A stretch of 38,226 bases of DNA from assembly GCA_003942085.1 (NCBI GenBank), contig DQIQ01000012.1:1-38226 (forward strand), given 5' to 3'. The notes under the pieces were generated by a model. The model was not told where the DNA came from. It made no database searches and was given only the letters and a program-made list of their open reading frames with translations. Position 1 is the stretch's first letter. Each line of letters starts with the position of its first letter. The position numbers were made by a program, and so were the translations under genes. Of this stretch, positions 1 to 10,701 are shown in pieces. This stretch comes from Thermoplasmata archaeon (GTDB lineage: Archaea > Thermoplasmatota > E2 > DHVEG-1).

Positions 1-2
1 TG

Positions 3-1259
3 GACCCGCCACTCCACCCACAGACCAGACAGCCCATCGGTCCGGATGATCTCAAAACAATCTTCCCTATGGAGCTCATCAAGCAGGAAGTAAGCCAGGA
101 TCGATACATCACGATTCCAACGGAGATTAGAGAGATCTACCGCATCTGGAGACCCTCTCCGCTCTACCGGGCGCGTCGACTGGAAAAAGCACTCAAAACA
201 CCAGCTGAGATCTATTACAAATGGGAAGGTGGCAGCCCCGCAGGAAGCCATAAACCCAACTCAGCGGTCGCCCAAGCCTACTACAACAAAAAGGAAGGTA
301 TCGAACGGCTTGTCACCGAGACCGGCGCTGGACAATGGGGATCAGCACTTGCGTTCAGCACCCAGCTGTTCGGCATCCAATGCCGGGTCTACATGGTCAA
401 ATGCAGCTACGAACAAAAACCATACCGACGAATCCTCATGGAAACCTGGGGCGCTGAAGTCTTCCCAAGCCCAACCACCCTTACCAATGCTGGCAGAGAA
501 ACCCTGAAAAAAGACCCTCAGACCTCGGGAAGTCTTGGGATCTCAATCAGCGAAGCAGTGGAGGATGCAGCGACCCATGATAATACGAATTACGCGTTAG
601 GATCTGTCCTCAATCACGTGGTCTTACATCAGACCGTGATTGGGCTGGAGCTGAAAAAACAGTTTGAGCTCATTGATAAATATCCAGATATCATCTGTGG
701 ATGTGTCGGTGGTGGGAGCAATTTTGGTGGAACGAGCTTCCCGTTCGTACGCGATAAAATCCTTGGCAAAAAACCAGACCTGAAAGTCGTTTCCGTCGAG
801 CCACTCGCCTGCCCCACCCTTACCCAAGGTGAATATCGCTATGACTACGGTGATTCCGTTGGTCTCACCCCTCTTTTAAAAATGTACACGCTCGGTCATG
901 ATTTTGTCCCCTCTGCAATCCATGCTGGTGGACTACGATACCATGGCGACTCACCGCTCCTGTCGAAACTCACAAAAGAAGGATACATGGATGCTCTTGC
1001 GTACACGCAGCAAGAGATCTTTGAGGCTGCAATGATGTTTGCACGAACTGAAGGAATGATCGTTGCTCCAGAATCAGCACATGCGGTACGTGCCGCTATT
1101 GATTTTGCAAAGATCTGCAAGAAGAAAAACGAAAAGAAGATCATTGTATTTACCAACAGTGGTCATGGACATTTCGACCTTGGGGCATATGATGATTACC
1201 ATCACAACAGAATCCCTAACGGCGAGTATAAAAAAGTCGTTGAAAAAGGAGCGGAATAA
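3..1259 (+). CDS. trpB: Tryptophan synthase beta chain, TrpB2 type (5' partial)
   Basis: PLP-dependent beta subunit of tryptophan synthase, which condenses indole with serine. The frame is open from base 3, before the first ATG at 69, and the residues ahead of that Met ([12 protein letters not shown], then MELIKQE) match the usual TrpB2 N-terminal region. The gene therefore begins outside the window and 69 is not its start. Visible motifs: the PLP-lysine motif GSHKPNSA near residue 84 of the visible part, the phosphate-binding [10 protein letters not shown], and a C-terminal [10 protein letters not shown]. About 419 residues are visible and the family has about 430-450, so only the extreme N-terminus is missing. 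The long form (TrpB2) is often found without trpA and may act alone on indole or serine; that is family knowledge. The PLP synthase genes pdxS and pdxT follow on the same strand, which suits a PLP enzyme. Confidence 0.93.
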   Translation, partial: DPPLHPQTRQPIGPDDLKTIFPMELIKQEVSQDRYITIPTEIREIYRIWRPSPLYRARRLEKALKTPAEIYYKWEGGSPAGSHKPNSAVAQAYYNKKEGIERLVTETGAGQWGSALAFSTQLFGIQCRVYMVKCSYEQKPYRRILMETWGAEVFPSPTTLTNAGRETLKKDPQTSGSLGISISEAVEDAATHDNTNYALGSVLNHVVLHQTVIGLELKKQFELIDKYPDIICGCVGGGSNFGGTSFPFVRDKILGKKPDLKVVSVEPLACPTLTQGEYRYDYGDSVGLTPLLKMYTLGHDFVPSAIHAGGLRYHGDSPLLSKLTKEGYMDALAYTQQEIFEAAMMFARTEGMIVAPESAHAVRAAIDFAKICKKKNEKKIIVFTNSGHGHFDLGAYDDYHHNRIPNGEYKKVVEKGAE

Positions 1260-1261
1260 CC

Positions 1262-1286
1262 CTTCTTTTTTTCTTATTTTTTTCTA
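1262..1286 (+). terminator. T-rich terminator after trpB
   Basis: Immediately after the trpB stop codon there is a run made almost only of T (TTCTTTTTTTCTTATTTTTTTC). Oligo-T tracts are the usual archaeal termination signal. No strong hairpin precedes it. Confidence 0.5.
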
Positions 1287-1336
1287 CCAAAAAAAATAAT
1301 TAAACCATATCTTTATCTACCACCATACTTCTTAAT

Positions 1337-1359
1337 AAAGGGTATTTAATATCCCCTTT
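1337..1359 (+). promoter_or_regulatory. pdxS promoter with palindrome over the TATA box
   Basis: A TATA-like TATTTAATA lies at 1343-1351, about 40 bases before the pdxS ATG. It is enclosed by inverted arms AAAGGG (1337-1342) and CCCTTT (1354-1359). A repressor on these arms would block TBP, so this is a candidate operator. A GGGGTAGG Shine-Dalgarno-like stretch at 1377-1384 precedes the ATG at 1389. The promoter is well supported; the operator role is inference. Confidence 0.5.
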
Positions 1360-1388
1360 GACCTTACAACCTTACTGGGGTAGGACCT

Positions 1389-2390
1389 ATGAATGAATTT
1401 GATATATCAAAATTACGACACGGAACCGACCTGATAAAAAAAGGATTTTCCAAGATGCAGAAAGGTGGTGTCATCATGGATGTCACGACTGCTGAACAGG
1501 CAAAAATAGCTGAAAAAAGCGGTGCTGTTGCCGTGATGGCTCTCGAAAGAGTCCCTGCTGATATCCGAGCCCATGGCGGCGTTGCACGAATGGCAGATCC
1601 TACCATTATAAAACAGATCATAGACACCGTCAGTATCCCTGTGATGGCAAAAGCAAGGATAGGACATTTCGTCGAAGCCCAAGCATTAGAGGCACTTGGG
1701 GTAGATATGATCGATGAATCAGAAGTTCTGACCCCTGCAGATCCTTTTTATCATATTGATAAACGAGTGTTTACCATTCCTTTTGTCTGCGGCTGCCGAA
1801 ACCTTGGTGAAGCAACCCGGCGTATCTGGGAAGGCGCAGCGATGATTCGGACCAAAGGAGAAGCAGGCACCGGCAACATCATTGAGGCGGTTCGGCATCA
1901 ACGCATGGTGACCGGCATGATTCGAACATTAAAAACCATGCAAAACGCACAGGTGCAAAATGTAGCCGAGGGATATTGTCAAAACTACGTTACCTCGTTT
2001 AAAACCTTGACGAATCAGGATGCCGATGATAAGACGGTTGTGTTTGGTTCTTATACATACAGCACTCTTAAGAAAGAGATGTTTGAGGTTTTAAAGGAGA
2101 CCAAGGAACTGCAACGACTCCCGGTTGTTAACTTCGCTGCAGGCGGGATCGCTACACCAGCTGATGCCGCACTCATGATGCAGTTAGGAAACGATGGTGT
2201 CTTCGTCGGATCAGGTATTTTCAAATCAAAGAATCCTGAGAAACGAGCAAAAGCAATCGTTGAAGCTGTCGCGCATTTTGATGAACCAGCAAAAATCGCA
2301 GAAGTCAGCAAGAACCTTGGCGATGCGATGCTTGGCATTGAGATCAGTACGATACCAAAAGAACAACTTCTCCAGGAACGAGGCTGGTAG
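1389..2390 (+). CDS. pdxS: Pyridoxal 5'-phosphate synthase, lyase subunit PdxS
   Basis: The PdxS subunit of the DXP-independent PLP synthase builds PLP from ribose 5-phosphate, glyceraldehyde 3-phosphate and ammonia supplied by PdxT. The (beta/alpha)8 barrel is recognisable throughout. Both catalytic lysine regions are present: [10 protein letters not shown] (first Schiff-base lysine) and [12 protein letters not shown] (second lysine). The phosphate-binding [13 protein letters not shown] and VGSGIFKS segments and the C-terminal LQERGW also match. At 333 residues it is longer than the roughly 294-residue bacterial form, because of an extra segment after MVTGMIRTL, as seen in some archaeal PdxS. 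The start is the ATG at 1389, behind a G-rich ribosome-binding site. pdxT follows after 2 bases in another frame. Confidence 0.97.
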   Translation: MNEFDISKLRHGTDLIKKGFSKMQKGGVIMDVTTAEQAKIAEKSGAVAVMALERVPADIRAHGGVARMADPTIIKQIIDTVSIPVMAKARIGHFVEAQALEALGVDMIDESEVLTPADPFYHIDKRVFTIPFVCGCRNLGEATRRIWEGAAMIRTKGEAGTGNIIEAVRHQRMVTGMIRTLKTMQNAQVQNVAEGYCQNYVTSFKTLTNQDADDKTVVFGSYTYSTLKKEMFEVLKETKELQRLPVVNFAAGGIATPADAALMMQLGNDGVFVGSGIFKSKNPEKRAKAIVEAVAHFDEPAKIAEVSKNLGDAMLGIEISTIPKEQLLQERGW

Positions 2391-2392
2391 CA

Positions 2393-2983
2393 ATAGTCAC
2401 GATTGGGGTATTATCCCTTCAAGGGGCGGTTTCTGAGCACCTTGCTTCTATGAATCGTGTTTTTAAAGAGGAAAAACAGACCGGGCAAGCCATATTGGTC
2501 AGACAACCACGTGATATTGATGCCTGTGATGGATTGATCATCCCAGGTGGGGAGAGTACGACGATTTCGCGGATTTTGGTCAATTCAGGGATGCATGAGG
2601 TGATCCGCAAACGCATGAGCCAGAAGAATATCGCTCTGATGGGAACGTGCGCAGGATGCGTCCTTCTTGCCAGGCAGCTTACTGACTCTAAGGCTGACGT
2701 GCGGCTCTTGGAAGCGATGGATATGCAGATTGAGCGCAACGCTTTTGGCCGGCAAAAAGAGAGCTGCGAGCGATCAATAGCGATTAAGGGATTTAGCACA
2801 CTGTATACTGCTGTGTTTATCCGCGCACCAGTCATTACGAAAATATGGGGAGCCTGTGAAATACTCGCAACAGCTGGAAAAGAAATAGTTATGGCCAGGC
2901 AGGACAACTACCTGGCGTTGTCGTTTCACCCTGAGCTCACCGATGATCTCAGGATTCATCGATATTTTTTAGAGATGTTATAG
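2393..2983 (+). CDS. pdxT: Pyridoxal 5'-phosphate synthase, glutaminase subunit PdxT (AUA start)
   Basis: Class-I glutamine amidotransferase that feeds ammonia to PdxS. The nucleophile region is GTCAGCVLLA (Cys) and the His/Glu pair lies in SFHPEL near the C-terminus. The first canonical ATG, at 2450, would cut off the conserved N-terminus; the frame upstream reads IVTIGVLSLQGAVSEHLAS, the expected PdxT beginning with the GxVSEH region. This frame is open back to 2342 but holds no ATG, GTG or TTG before 2450. The best start is ATA at 2393, with GAGG at 2380-2383 nine bases upstream, giving 196 residues, the normal family length. Alternatives are a -1 frameshift from the end of pdxS or a base error in the assembly. 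Function is certain; the start is inference. The stop codon abuts the stop of the convergent gene that follows. Confidence 0.9.
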   Translation: MVTIGVLSLQGAVSEHLASMNRVFKEEKQTGQAILVRQPRDIDACDGLIIPGGESTTISRILVNSGMHEVIRKRMSQKNIALMGTCAGCVLLARQLTDSKADVRLLEAMDMQIERNAFGRQKESCERSIAIKGFSTLYTAVFIRAPVITKIWGACEILATAGKEIVMARQDNYLALSFHPELTDDLRIHRYFLEML

Positions 2984-3298
2984 TTACGCTTTCATGATTG
3001 CAAGCAGGAAGATGCCCAGGGCAATCAGCGCACCAACAACAGCACCAATCACCGCGATGATCCCGTTGACAATCGTCCCTGAAAAGTTCAGGATATCCAT
3101 GGGTGTTCCCAGGAAACCTATAAGGTTTGCGCCCCAGAGGAAGATCACTCCGACGAGAAGTCCGATTATGATTAAGATTGCTCCGACAGCTCTGCTTTTA
3201 CCTGATCCAAAATAGGCGGTAAAGATACCTGCGATTACACTTGCTATTGCAAACACCAGCGTCATCATGCTTAGAAAATATTGTACTAATCCTTCCAT
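2984..3298 (-). CDS. Small membrane protein, three predicted helices
   Basis: A 104-residue hydrophobic protein with no family I can name. Hydrophobic stretches lie at about residues 8-29, 37-60 and 76-102, with short loops that include YFGSGKSRA and GTPMDILNFSG. It is rich in Gly, Ala and Ile, like small holin-like or mechanosensitive-type membrane proteins, but no motif decides. It is encoded 14 bases after the Lrp-type gene and probably cotranscribed with it. Its stop codon directly abuts the convergent pdxT stop, so there is no intergenic terminator space. Reality as a gene is likely from the consistent membrane topology and the tight packing. Confidence 0.7.
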   Translation of the reverse strand: MEGLVQYFLSMMTLVFAIASVIAGIFTAYFGSGKSRAVGAILIIIGLLVGVIFLWGANLIGFLGTPMDILNFSGTIVNGIIAVIGAVVGALIALGIFLLAIMKA

Positions 3299-3312
3299 TT
3301 TTTTTTCACTCC

Positions 3313-3546
3313 TTAAAATTTCGTTCCCGTAAGCGTTTTTGTGTCAATCACTCCTTCGATGGTCCTTATTTTGTTCACCACAATGTCGCCAAGGCTTTCA
3401 AAGTCATCTGCCTCGATCTTTGCGATGAGATCATATTCTCCAAATAAAGGATGGAGCTCGATGATCTGTGGTACCTTTGAGAGCTTATTGTACACCTCAT
3501 GCTCATGCGCGGGGGCGGCACTTATTAGGACGAACCCAATTGCCAT
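3313..3546 (-). CDS. Stand-alone Lrp/AsnC ligand-binding (RAM) domain protein
   Basis: A 77-residue protein matching the effector-binding domain of Lrp/AsnC regulators (AsnC_trans_reg fold): it begins AIGFVLISAAPAHEHEVYNKL, contains the core LFGEYDLIAKIEADD, and ends with the VIDTKTLTGTKF strand. No helix-turn-helix is present, so it cannot bind DNA alone. Such single-domain proteins (SraM/RAM type) form multimers that bind amino acids or combine with full-length Lrp proteins; that is family knowledge. A TATA-like CTTATATC lies about 45-50 bases upstream on this strand, and GAGGAAGGT just before the ATG is a good ribosome-binding site. The small membrane protein gene lies 14 bases downstream. 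Confidence 0.85.
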   Translation of the reverse strand: MAIGFVLISAAPAHEHEVYNKLSKVPQIIELHPLFGEYDLIAKIEADDFESLGDIVVNKIRTIEGVIDTKTLTGTKF

Positions 3547-3644
3547 ATATTTTACCTTCCTCGCTCACCGTTATAGTGTCATGAGATATAAGTCTTACGT
3601 TATTTAATAATTCGCCTGTATCTGATAAATGCAGATTTTTCTTT

Positions 3645-7550
<3,906 letters not shown>

Positions 7551-7565
7551 TCATCCTCTCATTTT

Positions 7566-8225
7566 TTATTGGAGATAGGCGACGACCTCGATCGTATCTC
7601 CATCGTGCAAATCTAGTGTATCACGTAAATTATAAGGAGAGATGCATTCAAGGACATTGGCGTAATGGCTTCGTTTGGGCAGTACGATTGCGCCTTCTTT
7701 TCCGTTGATGGTTGCTTTGAAACAGACGACGCTTCCAAAGGTCCTGCTCTCTGCTTGAAACTCTTCAAGCTCGATGCCGCCGTAGTTCCGCAGCAATCGA
7801 ATTTTGTTCCGTTCGATATATTCGATTTCGACATTGAACGTCCCCGGATAAGCAATAAATCCGAGTCGTTTCTCGAATTGATCGGCATATCCTTTTTGTC
7901 CGGTGTAGTATTTTCCTTCGCCCATTCCTGAGACTAATTTGCCTTTAAAAGTAACTTTGCTGCTGAGGTCAAATATCTGTTTGTAGGACATATGTTCGTT
8001 CTCCAGCGCATCAGCCCCGATGCTCGTGATCTGAATCAACTGTTTTTTCACCCCAAGCTCCCTGGTGATCATCTCCTGAGTGTCGAGCTCAAGAAGGTAG
8101 CGTGACGCAGTCTGCTGGCTGGTCTGCAACTGTTGCGCAAGCTCATGGGACGATAGCTCAATTTTGTTGTGGATCGCCCCGAGCAACGCAAGCTCCTTTA
8201 ACGTCTGCAACAGATACGGTTTCAT
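7566..8225 (-). CDS. rbkR: Transcriptional regulator / CTP-dependent riboflavin kinase RbkR
   Basis: 219 residues. The N-terminal 85 residues form a winged helix (LSSHELAQQLQTSQQTASRYLLELD is the recognition region). The rest, from about residue 90, is the archaeal DUF120 riboflavin kinase: GKLVSGMGEGKYYTGQKGY, then PGTFNVEIE, the RTFGSVVCFKATI strand and VLPKRSHY. This family makes FMN from riboflavin with CTP rather than ATP. The fused form is known in archaea as a regulator that also senses flavin supply. The start is the ATG at 8225, directly before the typical winged-helix N-terminus. It is preceded 25 bases upstream by another winged-helix gene and followed by polX, so a riboflavin regulator sits at the head of a DNA-repair operon. 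Confidence 0.92.
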   Translation of the reverse strand: MKPYLLQTLKELALLGAIHNKIELSSHELAQQLQTSQQTASRYLLELDTQEMITRELGVKKQLIQITSIGADALENEHMSYKQIFDLSSKVTFKGKLVSGMGEGKYYTGQKGYADQFEKRLGFIAYPGTFNVEIEYIERNKIRLLRNYGGIELEEFQAESRTFGSVVCFKATINGKEGAIVLPKRSHYANVLECISPYNLRDTLDLHDGDTIEVVAYLQ

Positions 8226-8250
8226 AGGTTTTTAACATTCCCTCGATCGT

Positions 8251-8478
8251 TTATTTGCCGATCGTCTCAACAAGTTTTTTCCCTTCTTCGGTAAACACAT
8301 AGGTGTTCCCTTTTTTTTCGACGATGCCTCCGCTGATGAATTCATCGATGATGCGTTGTGCGACCCGTGGTATCATTCGATTCTTTTTCCAAATGCGTTT
8401 AATATCGGTTTCGCCGGAAACAAGCTCATCGAAAATCACTCGCCTGAATTTATTTGCAAGTATAAACCCTTCATCCAT
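8251..8478 (-). CDS. Small winged-helix DNA-binding protein
   Basis: A 75-residue single-domain protein with a complete winged-helix pattern: ANKFRRVIFDELVSGETDIKRIWKKNRMIPRVAQRIIDEFISGGIVEKKGNTYVFTEEGKKLVETI, where RMIPRVAQRIIDEF is the probable recognition helix and KKGNTYVFTEEG the wing. It resembles small archaeal regulators but I cannot name a regulon. It is divergent from the Nog1-like gene with only 51 bases between the starts, so it could control both directions, and it heads the rbkR-polX-ligA run. Confidence 0.8.
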   Translation of the reverse strand: MDEGFILANKFRRVIFDELVSGETDIKRIWKKNRMIPRVAQRIIDEFISGGIVEKKGNTYVFTEEGKKLVETIGK

Positions 8479-8529
8479 AGACGTACCAACAGCTTAATTT
8501 AGAGGTATCACATAAACCTTTTCAAACTT

Positions 8530-9495
8530 ATGTTCAGAAACATCCCTCCGGTACTAAACGCAAAACAGCTCCTCGATCAGTCGATCCGTCGTACAAAAAA
8601 AATAGTGATTCATGATCGAGATAAGCGCTATGAGATAAAAAAAATAATAATTGCCCGTGCCGAGACTTTTATCACTGAGGTTACCTCGAGTCTGGAGTCG
8701 TATGTGAAAAACTTCCCATCTATTGACAAACTCCCGCTGTTCTATCAGGAGATCATCGATATCAAGGTTGATACGGATAAACTGAAGAAATCCTTAGGTG
8801 CGATCGACTGGGCTCGAAAAACAGTGGCGATGGTCTATTCGACCCAAGGGGGCTCCTTGATTAAATCAGGGAATGTCGATTTCCTCAAACAAAAACAAAA
8901 GGAAATCTACGGCCGGGTCTCCTCGATTGTAAAACAGGTCGATAAAAACCTCGTGTTTCTCGCTGGAGCGCAAAAGATCTTGAGGACGTTTCCCGATATC
9001 GAGGATGTTCCAACCGTGGTGATCGCAGGGTACCCTAATGTCGGAAAATCGTCCCTGATCAGAAAACTTTCATCGGCGAAACCAGAGATCGCCCAGTACC
9101 CGTTTACGACAAAACAGATCTATGTCGGTCATATGGAAAAAAAAGTGCGGTATGAGAAAAAAAAGTATCAGATTATCGATACGCCAGGGTTGCTGGATCG
9201 TCCTCTTGATGAGCGCAACAAAATCGAGCAACAAGCAATCGCTGCGTTGCGTCATCTTGCTGATCTTATAGTGTTCATATATGACCCTTCAGGGACCAGC
9301 GGGTACCAGATGGATGAACAGACCTTGATGCTACAGAACATCAAGAAAGTGTTCAATGATGTTCCATTTCTCATTGTGGAAAACAAAGTCGATGTGAAGA
9401 ACACGGGTTCAACCAATCTGAAGATTTCGTGCACCACCGGTGAAGGAATAGAAACGCTGCGTCAGGAAATCCTCTCGATTTTAGAGCAGATGTAG
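8530..9495 (+). CDS. NOG1-like GTPase (ribosome biogenesis)
   Basis: 321-residue GTPase of the Obg/Nog1 group. An alpha-helical N-terminal domain (to about residue 155, ending KQVDKNLVFLAGAQKILRTFPDI) is characteristic of archaeal and eukaryotic NOG1. The G domain follows: G1 AGYPNVGKSSL near 166-176, the switch I sequence QYPFTTKQI, G3 DTPGLLDRP near 217, G4 NKVD near 285 and G5 SCTTGEG. NOG1 acts in assembly of the large ribosomal subunit. The gene is monocistronic; an A/T-rich TTAATTTAG at about 8494-8502 would place the transcript start near the ATG, suggesting a leaderless message. Confidence 0.92.
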   Translation: MFRNIPPVLNAKQLLDQSIRRTKKIVIHDRDKRYEIKKIIIARAETFITEVTSSLESYVKNFPSIDKLPLFYQEIIDIKVDTDKLKKSLGAIDWARKTVAMVYSTQGGSLIKSGNVDFLKQKQKEIYGRVSSIVKQVDKNLVFLAGAQKILRTFPDIEDVPTVVIAGYPNVGKSSLIRKLSSAKPEIAQYPFTTKQIYVGHMEKKVRYEKKKYQIIDTPGLLDRPLDERNKIEQQAIAALRHLADLIVFIYDPSGTSGYQMDEQTLMLQNIKKVFNDVPFLIVENKVDVKNTGSTNLKISCTTGEGIETLRQEILSILEQM

Positions 9496-9568
9496 TTGTG
9501 CTTAGGTGCATATCCTGGTACATGTTCATCTGCGAAAAATGCTCATAAGACCGTGTTGTGATATCCTG

Positions 9569-9650
9569 CCTAACAACAACTAGGAATGGAAGAAAATAGA
9601 TTTTTTAACCCTCTTTTTCCCCCCCTCTATTCTTCCTTCCTATTGTTAGT
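9569..9650 (+). repeat. Long imperfect inverted repeat (hairpin) after the NOG1-like gene
   Basis: The left arm runs from CTAACAACAACTAGGAA through ATGGAAGAAAATAGA (9569-9600) and the right arm from TCTATTCTTCCTTCC to TATTGTTAG (9626-9650), with small bulges. The loop is a T/C-rich stretch (9601-9625). It lies between two convergent genes, so a bidirectional terminator is the simple explanation. The length is more than a terminator needs, and CCTAACAACAA can also pair with TTGTGCTTAGG at 9494-9504, giving two mutually exclusive folds. The remainder of 9651-9713 is AT-rich with no gene visible. Confidence 0.6.
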
Positions 9651-9713
9651 TTTTTATTATGAGAAAATGGTCTTTGAGAGTATTAAAAGAAAATAAAAAA
9701 TCGCGTCTGATCT

Positions 9714-10049
9714 TTATCGTCGTGATTTCATGGTTTGATTGATTTCTTTGCCGAAATCGGTCACTCCGTAGAGTCTGACGTTTCTCCCACCGGATCTTTC
9801 CTCAACCATGTTCAGACCGATGAGGGATTCTTCTTCACGATACCGCAATTCGATCCCCCGTAAGGCACCGATCACGTTTGATGACGTTGCACTGATATGA
9901 TACGCAATTTCAGAAGTGTAACTGCAGTTCGGACTGATCTCACAAAGATACTCAGTCACTTTTCTTCGTATATTGCTCCGTCGAAGCGCTCGTATCGCGA
10001 CCGATCGTTTGATCTCGAGAGAGCGGTCTATCGTAGTTTGTTCCAGCAT
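9714..10049 (-). CDS. Archaeal winged-helix transcriptional regulator
   Basis: 111 residues from the internal ATG at 10049 (MLEQTTIDRSLEIKRSVAIRALRRSNIRRKV...). The order of helices, then CSYTSEIAYHISATSSNVIGALRGIELRY (helix-turn-helix), then a wing near GGRNVRLYGVTDFGKEI, is that of a small archaeal winged-helix family in which the third helix follows a P-N-x-S-Y motif. The frame stays open to 10208, but that extension is Cys/His-rich low-complexity sequence unlike a protein domain and overlaps the upstream palindromes, so I reject it. TTTATTAAG at about 10084-10092 on this strand is a suitable TATA box for the ATG at 10049. Regulon unknown. Confidence 0.8.
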   Translation of the reverse strand: MLEQTTIDRSLEIKRSVAIRALRRSNIRRKVTEYLCEISPNCSYTSEIAYHISATSSNVIGALRGIELRYREEESLIGLNMVEERSGGRNVRLYGVTDFGKEINQTMKSRR

Positions 10050-10138
10050 CCCATTATTCCCTAAAAAATGAATGCTCCTTCGCTTAATAAAGTAATCGCT
10101 GCCGGATACCTTCTTGCGTATACACCTGCACACCTGTC

Positions 10139-10213
10139 TGCATATGCAACTCTTTATCCTGGTGTTTATGCAAGTGATATTGTGATGCACGTAGGTATGC
10201 ATATGCATATGCA
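10139..10213 (+). promoter_or_regulatory. Repeated TGCATATGCA palindromes upstream of the winged-helix gene
   Basis: The perfect palindrome TGCATATGCA occurs at 10139-10148 and twice overlapping at 10198-10213 (TGCATATGCATATGCA). All copies lie upstream of the winged-helix gene that starts at 10049 and before the ribbon-helix-helix ORF at 10360. Repeated palindromes between two DNA-binding-protein genes are candidate operators, possibly autoregulatory. No protein is known to bind them. The rest of 10050-10359 shows no convincing gene. Confidence 0.45.
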
Positions 10214-10359
10214 GCTGAATATAAAAAAAGGAAAAAACATGACGGGGAAGTTCTTCTAATAGATTAAATCGTCAATCATTGGCAGGCTGGTACACTGGGG
10301 TTCCCATATGTTTCCCCTGTTTCGAAAATCATGACAATCAGAATATATATTCTCTACGT

Positions 10360-10536
10360 ATGCCAAAACGAAAAGTAACCCTTTCAATTGACGAAGGAAT
10401 TGTTAAAAAAGCTAAGGAATTTAACATCAATATCAGCACTTTTCTGGAGGTAAGACTTGCTGATTACATTTCGAATCGAACGGAGTGCGGGCGCCGGGAT
10501 TTGAACCCGAGTTTTAAGCTTGGCAAGCTTAAGTGA
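10360..10536 (+). CDS. Ribbon-helix-helix (CcdA-like antitoxin) ORF running into tRNA-Gly
   Basis: 58 residues from the ATG at 10360: PKRKVTLSIDEGIVKKAKEFNINISTFLEVRLADYISNR is a ribbon-helix-helix of the CcdA/antitoxin type (beta strand RKVTLSID, two helices around the NIS turn). The frame stays open upstream to 10279, but that extension has no RHH character. After YISNRTE the last 17 residues (CGRRDLNPSFKLGKLK region) are translated from the antisense of the tRNA-Gly gene at 10486-10558, and the stop lies inside the tRNA. No toxin partner is adjacent. This arrangement suggests a remnant of an element that integrated at the tRNA 3' end. Expression is uncertain. Confidence 0.55.
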   Translation: MPKRKVTLSIDEGIVKKAKEFNINISTFLEVRLADYISNRTECGRRDLNPSFKLGKLK

Positions 10537-10558
10537 TACCAGACTACACTACACCCGC
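10486..10558 (-). tRNA. tRNA-Gly (GCC)
   Basis: Read on the minus strand: acceptor GCGGGTG pairs with CGCCCGC (one G-U pair), discriminator A at 10486; the anticodon arm is AAGCTTGCCAAGCTT with anticodon GCC; the T arm contains CTCGGGTTCAAATCCCG. 73 bases, no intron, 3' CCA not encoded. On this strand CTTTTTAAGGG, about 40 bases upstream, is a candidate TATA/BRE. The tRNA 3' half is overlapped by the ribbon-helix-helix ORF on the other strand. Confidence 0.95.
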
Positions 10559-10660
10559 ATTTCAGGATTGTCGAAACCATGAAGCAATCATCCCTTAAAA
10601 AGTATTACGCTGGTTTTCCAATAGTATCATTATATGTCCTGCAAAATATTATACGAAAAA

Positions 10661-10670
10661 CTATATAAAT
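10661..10670 (+). promoter_or_regulatory. TATA box for the secreted AttH-like gene
   Basis: CTATATAAAT lies 32-41 bases before the ATG at 10702, as expected for a very short or absent 5' leader. Confidence 0.55.
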
Positions 10671-10701
10671 ACCAGACAACCTTTTTATTTTTGAAAAGAA
10701 C

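Noticed and set aside
10050-10208. N-terminal extension of the winged-helix gene to 10208
   Set aside because: Cys/His-rich repetitive sequence unlike the family; it translates the palindromic region, and the ATG at 10049 gives a normal family N-terminus.
10068-10259. 63-residue plus-strand ORF over the palindromes
   Set aside because: Composition follows the repeats (HMHMQL); no ribosome-binding site and no family pattern.
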